Shown here one piece after another: positions 36,501 to 47,000 of a DNA stretch of 64,000 nucleotides. The notes beneath the pieces were generated by a model. The model had not been told where the DNA came from. It made no database searches and saw only the letters and a program-made list of their open reading frames with translations. This DNA is from Certhia americana (lineage: Eukaryota > Chordata > Aves > Passeriformes > Certhiidae). The position numbers were made by a program, and so were the translations under genes. The stretch spans positions 60,308,190 to 60,372,189 of the forward strand of contig CM031859.1 in NCBI GenBank assembly GCA_018697195.1. The letters run 5' to 3'. Positions within the stretch are counted from its first letter, which is position 1. Every line of letters starts with the position of its first letter.

Positions 36501-39392
36501 CACTTTTACTTGCCATTGTGAATGGCAAAATGTTTTCTGGGAGCATGGAAAAAGCACAGACCCTGTTAATGCACAGGATGTATGTGTGAAATGCACAAAT
36601 GTATCGGCAGAGTTTGCTGTAAACCTCTGAATATGACAAACTTAGTATCTGGATTTGTTATACTTTCAGGTGGGACCCTCTTCTGACATGTGATCTACCG
36701 TGAGCTGCTTTGACTCCTACGATGACAATGTTATCACTGCCACATCTCTGGGAACCAGTTATTCACAAGTACATGGTATGTGAACGTCTGCATCTTACAT
36801 TAACCATTGCTTGTTGGAACAACACAGAAACAATAACAAGAAGGTGCTAAAAGTCATTGAAGTAAATGTTAAGCCACATGTACAACCAGTTACATGGAGC
36901 TGTTCCAGCAGATGTTTATCTGCTAGGTCTGGCCTGTATGCAGAATAGTGAACTGTTTTAACTTGAACATGTATTTATTCTCAGATATTTGTATTAGCAT
37001 TCTACCAGTGTTTCCTTTGGATGAGATTTTACTGGTACAGTGACGGTATGTAGATATACAGATGATTATACTCTCTCTTTTAAGGAGGGAGTGGTAGCAA
37101 TAGCATGAAGGGTTCTGTACTTTTTTGTTCTGTGCTTTAACTGTATTGCTGCACTTACAGCAGTACTTTTTTTTTTTTGCATTTAGGAAAGGTCTTTAAT
37201 TGCTTTTTTTTTTCATTCCATTTTCAATTTCTGGTCAGTCTAAATTAGATTAATTTCACACACCAGTGAGTCCCCAAAGAAGTGTAAATTAACCCCATTT
37301 TACCAAACTCAACCAGATGATGGCAGTTATTCCCTTGATGTTTATCTTTACATCACCCACCATCTTTGACCAAGGTTTCAATAGGAAGTAAATTCATCTT
37401 TGAGTCTCACCCTGTGTACAGAAATGGAGACTGAGATCCACATCTGGTGAAGGGAGGCTATTCAATTTATGGCCTACAAGGCAAAAGATTGAAGGTCATT
37501 GATAGCTGACATGTTTTTCTTTTCTACGATTCTGGCTTGAAATTTTTAACACACACTCAGGTCCTTTAAGACTATGGTGAAATGGTTTTATGAGGAAGAT
37601 TGCATTGTTGTTTTAGGTTCTAAAGCAGTTCAGGGCACACCGCGTGTGTGTAGCATGGAACATCTTCACCTGACTTAGGGTCCCAATGCAACTTCCACCA
37701 AAGCTGGCTGAAAAAGGTGTCTTCACACTGATGGGAGTGGAATTGCACTGCATTTTTAACACTTTCCAGTAATGTTCCTTGCTTGGATTTTTTTTTTACT
37801 GCTTAGCCATTTGTTAGAGATTAAGCATTAAAGATACAAATGTGAAACAGGGTTACGAGGAAATGGATAGACAAAATAACAAGAAGAGAAGTCAATTAGT
37901 GAAGTTGTTATAAGTGCAGAGAGATGACTGTTTCGTCTGAAAGTATTTGTCTAGGTTTAATGCACTGTGTTTTAATATGTAATTTTGGAGATGCTATCAG
38001 ATATATGGATGGATGATCTATTGCTACAGCAGTGATGTGAGAGAGGGAAAGCAAGACAGAAGTTTTACGGGGAGCATGAAGAGGAAAATTGTTCAATGCA
38101 GTGTGTTTTGGGAAAGCAGTTCACAACTTGGGTAGCCTGTGTGTGGGTTGGTGAAGGTTTCCACACCTGGCTGGACAGTTCTGAGAGAAGCTCTCAGAGG
38201 TGACATCTACCACTGAAGTGAAAGAGCACTGCTTCTGCTGGCGGGGCTTCTAGCATGCCTTCATAGCCACCCTCAGTAGTCTTTGCTGAACTTTGGCCAA
38301 ACTCCATTAATATGACCCTTTGCAGGCTGTTTGTTCAGATGTCTCTTATGTTGTCCATACCTAAGCACCTTTTCAGGAGGGATACAGGAATAAGAATTTC
38401 TGTTGCTCATGTTTCTTGTGAGCTGATTAATTTTCAAATGTCCAGAATTATTTGTTGGTATGTGTTTGTAAACGTACCAACATATAAATAAGCTGCTTTG
38501 GTGTGTGTGTGTGTAAGCATTGGTAATAGAAAGGTGGTTTGAAGATGAGTTTCATGTCCTGCAGAGGCAGAGGTCTGGAAAGGACCCAGCAGACCAGCTG
38601 GTCTGCTTTCCTGCTATCACGTATATGTCATTATGAAAAGCATGAATATGTCTTGGTTGACATTTTCACTTTTCTGGTGGAATGTGGCTTTTTGGGGACC
38701 TCTCAGAGTGCAAAGGGCAGATGGTGGGGAGAGGCAGCTGTGAGAGCGGTGACCTGCTTGCAGATCTTGGTGCTCCCCAGCACAAAGAGAGAGCAGCCAT
38801 CTCACAGCTGTACTTCTAATGAGCTGTAGGGCAAGGGAGGCTGTGTCTCGCGCCTCGTGAAGCTTCTGATACGCAGCAATAACCTTCATGGGTTTGCCAT
38901 CTACACACATCAAAATGAAATTTCCTTTGACCAGTGAACACAGGAGTCAGAAGGAAGTGAAGGTTTTCATGTTTATTTTTCCTTTTGGCTGTTATTTTGC
39001 TTCTCCTCTTTTACTGGTTCTCATATAGCATTGCAAACATTTCAGGAAACTAATCTGCAGGAGCACAGCTCATAAAAGATCGACCTGCCAGAGGATGAGG
39101 CTCTGCTTATTACAGAAAAGCTTCTGAGACAGTGACAGCTGAAAAGATTACACACTTCCACAGGAAATTAAATTTGATGTAATATAGTGAAAGAATGACA
39201 AAATGGAAAGGGTATATATAACATATTTGTGATTATTAAGCAGTAGAAAAATGAAAACTTGAGATCCAATGAAGTGCATGTAATTTAGATATGGATAGAA
39301 AATTCCCAGTAGTTTTTTTAAACTTTGGTCCTCCACTTTGCTTTGCCTTCCCTCAGTGTTATTATTTCAATGTGAAAAATCATTAACTTCTT
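27526..39392. other. AT-rich intronic DNA, no genes recognised
   Basis: Besides the tetranucleotide array at 33.24 kb, only small structures are seen: a 12-bp tandem duplication CTTTATGCTGAC at 29398-29421, a repeated TTGCTTGGTAAATCTG near 31.1 kb, and a short (GT)n at about 38500-38514. An open frame at 29699-29887 stops 18 bases before a CAG|GTGAGA donor-like string and has no recognisable domain. No exon, RNA gene or clear transposon is seen. Confidence 0.6.
33237..33360 (+). repeat. (TCCG)n / (TCCA)n compound tetranucleotide array
   Basis: Six TCCG units (33237-33260) pass directly into eleven TCCA units (33261-33304), followed by about 55 bases of degenerate CATCCATA-type units. TCCG and TCCA differ only by a CpG transition, so the TCCA block probably derives from TCCG units by deamination, or the reverse. 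The Ser/Val/Arg/Pro and Pro/Ser/Ile/His repeats in the frames crossing it are by-products. Confidence 0.95.
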
Positions 39393-39574
39393 AGAATCAT
39401 AGAATGACTTCAGTTGGAAAGGACTTTCAAAGACCATCTAGTTCCAATGCTGCTGCCATTGGTAGGGACACTTTCCACAAGACCAGGTTGCTCAGAGCAC
39501 CATCCAGCCTGGCCTGGAACACTTCCAGGGATGGGACAACCACAGCTGCTCTGGGCAACAAGTTCCAGTGTCTT
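39393..39574 (-). mobile_element. CR1 LINE 3'-end fragment
   Basis: Starts with AGAATCATAGAATGACTTC and continues with GTTGGAAAGGACTTTCAAAG, CCATCTAGTTCCAATGC, AGGGACACTTTCCAC and CTGGAACACTTCCAGGGATG. This is the familiar avian CR1 3' end read in antisense. The element's 3' terminus, with ATTCTATG octamers on its own strand, is at the left, so it lies on the - strand. Only about 180 bp remain, typical of 5'-truncated CR1 copies. No coding capacity is left. The open frame at 39404-39589 is part of this repeat. Confidence 0.92.
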
Positions 39575-40289
39575 GTAAAATTATGTTAACTTTTAGGCAC
39601 ATTAGATTATAAAACATTTAAATCAAGTTTTAGAGCAGTCCTGTGGTATCAGGGTAGATTGCATCCTTCAGCAGAAGGTGCATATGTGACACCAGACTGG
39701 GAGAGACAAAAGCTTCCTTCTTTGCTTTGTCTTTTTCCCTTGTGGATATGAAGTGCCAACAGAGGGGGAAGCTTTTCTTCCCTATCTGCCCATGCTTGTT
39801 GCTGAGATGCAGTGTGGTGCTCCATGGTCTGTGGAAGTCTTAGCTCTGTCCCAGCTGCCAACTGGAGTGGCTGGTACCTGGGGGACCCACGGGGGACTGT
39901 TCAGGTGACATACATGATTGGTACTGAGGTCCTTGCTGCTAACCCAGGGCACAGGGCAGGTGATGTATCTCCTTTTCCTTGGAGTCAGTGTAGGTGCCAC
40001 AGTGAGCCTGACTCTCTCCTAGCTAGGTGCTTCACAGCAACACATAGGTTTTCTTTCACATGGGATGGTAATACCCTTAATAATTTTACACCTTAATAAT
40101 TTTTCCTTTAAGATCTGATTATCTGCAGTTGGAAAGAATAAGCAGGACTCTGGCAGATTTAACTTTATTAACCATCATAAATCCTTTCCTTTTTGACTCT
40201 AATCAGTCCCTGGAGTCCTTTTAATGCTTTTGACATTGCACTGGCCTTTCATCACAGCTCAATATACATTTTCCTGTAACTAGAAAACT

Positions 40290-40960
40290 GATGGTGAGAG
40301 CCTTACGTAGACTCGAGGTAATGGACGCAGCGATGGAGACGTGTGACTGTCAGACGTGTGCTGGCGGTGGAAGGAGGAGAGGGAGCTTATTCTGCCAGCA
40401 CAGCTCTGCCCTCTGCGGAGGGCAGAAGAGGGAACCTGGAAACACAGGCACTCACAGGGTCTCGTGTACGCCCGCTAGCACCTAGGGACAGGGCATCAGC
40501 TGCCTTGATCTGGCCCAGACAGACACACGGAGACAGCAGTGCTTTGTGCCTTATTTTGGCAAGTGGGAGCCAGGGACTAACCCTGCCTCAGAAAGCCCCT
40601 CTGTGAGCAGCCCCCAGCCCATGTCCCTGGGGCAGTGAGTGGCCGGAGCCTGCCAGCAGCCAGCAATGGAGGGGCCAGGAGTGGCTCAGGGACCAGTCAG
40701 ACCTGCACGGGTGGAGGTGCTGGGTGAATGGGGCTTTTCTGAGCTGGGGACAATGTTAAAAGGAAGGAGTGTTACCAGGTGGTCGAGGGGCAGGCACCAA
40801 AGCAACAAATGCTGCCTTCATAAAGTCACTACCTGGGTTATTGCCTCTCTGTCCAGCCTGTGCACAAAATCCTCCGGAAACCAAGAGGGGAATTCCCCGG
40901 TCGGTAGTCTGTCTGTCTCTCTGCTGTCCAGGAATTCATGGGAAGGAGAAGGCATCCCAA
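40290..40960 (+). mobile_element. Possible decayed LTR-retroelement remnant
   Basis: A 670-base patch, richer in G and CpG than its surroundings, with a sharp left edge (GAGACGTGTG, CAGACGTGTG, GCTGGCGGTG). At 40819-40980 it reads CATAAAG, then TTGCCTCTCTGTCCAGCC, CCTCCGGAAACC, GGGGAATTCCCCGGTCGGTA and CTGTCTGTCTCTCTG. A poly(A)-signal-like string followed by this kind of sequence resembles the R-U5/leader end of some avian endogenous retroviral LTRs. No retroviral protein frame is visible and no matching second LTR or flanking duplication was found. It may instead be an unrelated GC-rich patch or old pseudogene. Confidence 0.25.
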
Positions 40961-43155
40961 GAATCTGCCCCAGTGTGCAGGGACAGTAAATTCCCTCTTG
41001 TTTTTCCATACACAAGTCAGCAAGTTTCTTCAGCTAACGCCTTAATTTTAAGCTTAATACTATGCAAATATTTAACTTGGGACAAAAAAAGCCTCAAGCT
41101 GGCTTCAGACCATGGACTGGCTTCCAGCTGTTTCTGCAGGTACAGATCCAATGTTTACGTACGTGAATGGCTATTTGTTTGTTTGTTTATTTCTTTACTA
41201 TGATGATCTTCTTTATAATGAACTTGAATATTTTTGTACTCTGCTTTTCCTTGGAACATAAAAATCTATGTATTTGCAATTCGTGTACAGGCATTTTCAG
41301 AAGCTTTGGCAAAAGGCTCAGATCTGCTGAAGGTGATCACTGTAGGCTGAATCTTTAGGATGACACAGAATTCTACTTTGTTTTTTCTCTATCTGAAGTG
41401 CCCAAAGCTGTGCTCACCACTGATATCCCAGGAGCCTAGGTTAATAAAGAAAGGTATTGATTCCCTACTGCAGGATCTTTATAATTTGTTTAATTATAAA
41501 GTAATATTATAAGTGTAATTTTTTTATTCAGACAAATGGCTACAGAAGAATATTCAGGAACATCAAGAGCATTAGCAATGCATAGGTTTATTAGGTTTCG
41601 AAAGTCTGCTTAAATGCCAGCTTGAAAGATAATACTTTTCTGTATCCACATATATTTCATACATCTACGCTTTCTGCAGCCCTTGTCTTGGCTGCTGCAG
41701 GCCTGACAGCAGCCTCCTATTAAAGAGGGAAAGACCATAGTCTTGTGGACCTTCTATAATGTGCTCAGCGTGTGAGCTATTGAGTTCATGAAGACAAGAA
41801 TAACTATGTCAAAAGTGTTTCATTTGCATGTGGCAAGATAGAAAAAGCAAACCCTGTGTGAAGACGAGCAGGCAAGAAAGACATTGAATGCCTTAAATAC
41901 TAAGGGAGTTAATGCTATGCAGTGATTTTGCTTCTGTTATAGGAAGTGTAAGAACAGTATGCTTCCAAAGCGTAAGTACAGCATAAGTACATCACCATCC
42001 AAACTGTAAAGGTTTCAGTTCCATGGCAACACGAAGGGCCCGACTGTGCTGAAGGTGGATGTATTAATGCATTCAGAGTGAGGGGTTGGGACTGAGCTGG
42101 GCAAAAATAAAATGCATTGAAATCTTTCCTGTTAACTTATTTTATATATAAAGTAAAGCCTTTGTTCTTAGAAAATCAAAGCTGTCATGAATACACCTGC
42201 TCCATCTCCTTACCCCCCTCTTCCGCAATTCTCTCTGATTCTTTTTACGTACATTTTTCTGAGGCAAAAAGCAAATGAAGAGGCTGAGTTTTTTGGAGTA
42301 TTTTATAAGACTGTAAGTGCAGCAGCACTTGAATGTTGCAAGAAAAAAAATATTATTCCCAGAGATGGTTGTATATCCCTAGAGAGAACAACTTAGGATG
42401 GGGGTGGAGGGACGTATTGTTTCCAAGATATACTGCTTTACAGAGCAGAGTGAAGCAGTGGGTGGTTGGTTGGTTTTTGTTTGTTTGGTGTTTTCTTTGT
42501 TATTATTTTCCTTAATCCTTTTGATCTGCCCTCTTTCTGCCTTTCTCTACATCTACCTCCAGTTTCCCCTACCTCCCCTGGCTGAGGAGCAGGAAACAAG
42601 ACTTAGCTCTGTTTCCTGACATCCAAAGAAATATAAAAGTACAAAGAAACGGTGTATTTTGTTTTCCCAGCTGACTTGGATTCACAGACCTGCACTAGAA
42701 AGGCACCTGCTCCCAAGAGAGGGTCAGGAGTCACCCTCGAGAACAACTGGGCAATTGGCCAGGGAATAAACAGAGAGCTGATCATTATGTGAATTTTGTT
42801 TGATCTGCTTGGTTGTCTGCAGGAATGTAGGATGGGGGATTTTGATAAATGCATTTTCCTCAGGGTGAAGAACTACCTCAGGCTGATCCTGCCAGCTGCA
42901 CTGATGGGTAGATGAATTGCAGATTTGTAAGGTTTAGAGTCAGACTGGGCAGTAGGAGAACCTCCAGATGTTGGTATTTGTGAGGCTAACAGCAGTGCTA
43001 ATCTGGCATGGTAAAGCTGACAGAAATGGCAAGTTAAACTGGATTTACAGCTGCTCTGTATTGCTAAAACAGGCAAAGCAGCCAGAACATACCAGTGGAT
43101 CTAGCCTAGAGATTTCAGCAAGGTTTCTCTGTCTAACTGGGAGAAGAATATAGCT

Positions 43156-43211
43156 CTGCAGTTGGAAGTTGCTGTGCAAGAAGAGAGCATTTGACCAACT
43201 TCCAACTGCAG
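43156..43211. repeat. Exact 16-bp inverted repeat (hairpin) with partial direct repeat
   Basis: CTGCAGTTGGAAGTTG at 43156-43171 is followed 24 bases later by its exact reverse complement at 43196-43211. In addition, TGCTGTGCAAGAAGAGAG after the first arm recurs with one change (TGCTGTGCAAGAGGAGAG) after the second arm. The combination of inverted arms and a duplicated flank suggests a template-switch or local rearrangement. The stem would be stable in RNA, but the short arms do not look like a typical 60-80-nt microRNA precursor. Confidence 0.8.
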
Positions 43212-43936
43212 TTATGCTGTGCAAGAGGAGAGGAGGAATAAAATTCATATCTCTTTTAATCTGTATTCTTTTCTTCCTTTTTAAAAATTTGGTTTGTGGT
43301 TTTTGTTTGTTTGTTGTTAAATAGCAGCTGGAATATATTTTTTCTTAAAAATATTTTGTTCTTAAAAGTATTCCCACTGCAGTGGGAACCTTGTGTTTGA
43401 GATTCTGCTTGGAGGAAATTTCACCCTCTTCAGGAGACCAGTGCAATGTGGGTAAATCTTTTCTAAAGGAATAAAAACATTGAAGTGATCCTGTCTTGAC
43501 ATTCCACAGAGGGGTGGATTTCACCCTCCAGGCAGTGGAGCTGTAAAATGAGAAGGTATAATTTTTAAATGTTCTCTTTCTTAGGGACAGCACTGGTAAG
43601 ACCAGGTCCCTTGCTAATGCTGCACTTGAAATCCTCACAATTTTGCTGTTGTTGTTGTGGCTTCTGATTTCTGCACAGCCTCCCAAAACAAGGAAGCAGA
43701 GGTAGCTCATTAAATACTGGCATATGCTTCCCAAATTATGTTGCACCTTTATTTTCCTGAGTTTTGATGCAAGAACTGTGTATACAGCTGTAAATGAAGA
43801 GGAGGAATCACTCCAGCCAACAATGTAGCAAGAGAGCCAAAGGATTCCTTTGTAGGTGTCCCTACCTGATATAAGCCTCCGAACAGCCCAGCTGCTCTTT
43901 GTCAGCACCTTCCCAAGGGAGTGCCTCAGTCAGCTT

Positions 43937-44095
43937 GGCAGGAAGGATGAAGAGAAAGCACCAAGGGGAACATCAAAGAAAGAAAAAAAGGAGGAGAGGA
44001 ATCAAGGATGGGAAGAGTAAGGGAACAGAGCAAAGGTGGAAGGGTGATTAGAGAAAAAATGGGGCTGGGAAGAGTACAGCAAAGGAAGGAGGTGT
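43937..44095 (+). repeat. Polypurine (GA-rich) tract
   Basis: About 160 bases made mostly of A and G on the + strand, with few interrupting pyrimidines (AAGAGAAAG, AAAAAAGGAGGAGAGG, GGGAAGAG, AAGGAAGGAGG). Such tracts can form triplex DNA or act as purine-rich splicing enhancers in RNA. No function is implied beyond composition. Confidence 0.7.
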
Positions 44096-47000
44096 TCCTC
44101 TGGTGCCTATGAGGGAAAAGATGAGATGTAATGGAGACAAAACTGAACTAAACAAAAAACAGAGCAAGAAAAATGCCAGAAAAGTACCAGAGGGAGGAGA
44201 ATTCAGACTGACATAAAGAAAAGAAAATTCATTAAATACATGGATGAATTTCATACCATGGTCCAGCCTATTTTAAATAATAGTTGCTAAGTTTGTAGCA
44301 TCAAGAGCTTGTGACCTTTTTCTTATGGAAGTTTTGGGGCCTGGTGAAGAGCAGTAGGGCCATATTGGGAGGCTGCTGCAGGCACCAGAATGGGTAGTTG
44401 GAGGCAGATCTTTCCTGTGCACCATGTCTAGAAGCCTAAAGTCAGTATGAATATCCCCAAGGAAAATTGCTCATCCTGCATCTGAAGATTGACAGTCATA
44501 AAAATGTGCCTGCTTCTCTCTCAAGGTATCTGAGGAAGGGCTGTTGCCATGCAGGCAGGGGTAAGGGCTCCCTCTAGATCCCTTTTCCAGTTGTTCAAGC
44601 TATCTAGGCTACCAGAAATAAAGAGCTGAATGGAAATTTTAGTTCTGGCTGTGAAAAAGAAGCTTCTGAATGAATTCTGCATCAAATAATGTATGTCTTC
44701 TTTCCTCCTCCTCTCCACCTACCTTGTTCCTAAACATTAGCATTTCATGTCAGTTGAGCTAAGTTCGGTGTCAGACTCAGAGGATCCTGCTGAAAAATAC
44801 ACCCCTGTTTTGTGGCAAGCCAGAGAAGATGAGAGGCTTGTGGTGTTTTTCCTTCTCAAGCTCTGCTCTGCTGGGAAAAACAGCTAAGGCTGTGTGAAGC
44901 TGTCTTCCCACTCCCCTAAACTTCGCTGCTAAAAATGCTGCTCTCTCAACAGCTTTGCTGCTTCTCTGAAGGAGGCATGGCTTGGCTCACTTAGTGCCAT
45001 TGCTTGCCAGGGGATGTTTTCTCAGATTGTGGTGACTTCCATCTTGATAGGAGGCTGAAGAAGATTGCTGTGGAACAACTCATTGGCATTGCTAGCTGTG
45101 TCATTTGAAAATGGTTACTTAAGCACAAAAGGCAAGAAAGAGATCAGAAATTACAAGATTTAAACCCTATCCAAAGCTCCAAACCTCCGAATAATTTCTG
45201 CCATTTCTGTTTCTTCTTTTCCTAAGACTAGGTGGTATTTGTTTTATATTTTAAAATTTTTCTCCAGAATCACTGATGTGAGAAACATCCTTTCTCTGAA
45301 ATAGGTTCTTTCTGTGGGCAGTGGTACCAGCGTGTGCGCCAGGTTGAGGCTCAAACCCTGGCTAAGCACTACAGTGGCCATGCAACACCTGAGGGCTGAG
45401 CTTGGGGCATCAGTCTAGAATTCCTCCTCAGAGCCACCTACCAATTTTCTCAAGAGTTTTTGGAATGTCACTACTGAAATGCAAGAAGATAACAAATGTC
45501 TGCAGAGGTGGAGAAATGTGCATTCAAAACAGTGGGTTTGTTGTACAAGAAGAGGAATGGTTCTCTGGGGATTTGTCTCTGAGATACTCTGCAGTATGTG
45601 GTAGTATTTCATGTTAAAACGTGGGGATAGGAGAGGCCTGGAGACCTTAATAATTTTTCCTACTATAGAGAAGGCAAGTGGTGAAAGGCACAAGAAGATG
45701 TTGGTGAAAACAGATCTTTTGACAGTGAGTGTGGTCTTGCTGCTTTTGGTGGAGTGAGTAGAGACATTCCTGTATCTCACTGTAGTGATGCAGAGATGTG
45801 CTGATACTGGCTTATTTTGATCAGGGCTGTGAAGCAGAGATGAAAAAATAGCATGTGGCTTTGGAGTGCTGTAATGCACCTGAAATCAAAGCCAGTGTGA
45901 TGTGGAAATTATGATGGCTGATGTTTTCTAACCACAAATCTCTCAACCTGTACCTGAACTAACTTTTCCGTTGTTAGATGGACATCATCCCTCCCACAGA
46001 TGCCATGTACACAAGACAACCATTTCTGCACAACAGGAGTAGGTTTTTTTTTTCCTTCTCTCACCTTGGTGTCCAGTCTAGCACTTAGGAATCAAGTTTA
46101 ACCCTCAGTGTTTTTTTCAGGTCTTCTGAGCCTTTAATTCTTTGCCAGCAGCAAAACAATTATTTTTATTAGGCACACTAGTTGTTTTTAAATTTGTTTA
46201 TAATCAGTTTTCTAGGAGGTTGCTTTTATGAAGGAGGAACTGAATTGTTTAGGTGCAAATATTTGCTGTTGACTCTCAATCATTAAGAGATGCGTTCCAC
46301 GTTAAGTGCCTTTACTTTTAAGGGCAAATGACAAGCATCTTCTGACACCAGACACATGAAACGTGTAGCTGCCTAAAGAGGAACCATTTGCTGAGCTGCA
46401 GCATGTGAGGGCAGGAGGGACCAAGATCAGCCCAAGCCTTCTCCAGTTTCCTGGGGAAAGGCCAAACAACCCCCAGGCCTCTCTGGCTGCTTTGCTGCTG
46501 TGGCTGCCCATACCAGCCCCCAGGACCTGAGACCCCACAGGTGCTGGTTTCAGCTATTGACCTACATCCCTGCTGAAATGGCTTCATGCTAAAAGATCTC
46601 ACTGTTCTTTTCCATAAAGAACGTGTCTCTTTTTTCTTGGGCTTTTTTCTTTTGAATAAATTCCCTTGCCACCTTTTTGTATTTTCCAACTGCAGCTCTT
46701 TTAAGGCTCCCTGTCTCTGCAGTTTTTGCCTCTGTATAGGTTATTTTTGGAAACTGGGGAACCAGGAGGAGGGAGGAAATTTAGGGGAGTTAACTGCAAT
46801 AGAAAAAGAAAGCACTTTCCTTTGGTGTGCTCTTTTTTCCCTGTCCTTTCTTCTCATGACCTCTGAGGTTTGACCCCCGTTGCATTGCTCATTCCGGGGT
46901 GAGCCATAGCCGACCCTCTTTGTGCCCAGTGAGCAGCTCCTTCCCACGCGGTGCTACTTTGCAAGCTGTGCTTGCTTCTTCCTCCCTGCAGTAGCTGCTG

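Noticed and set aside
45415..45879. 154-codon open frame on the - strand
   Set aside because: Serine/threonine-rich without motifs, and no splice sites or promoter seen. Shorter and less striking than the 43.3 kb frame.
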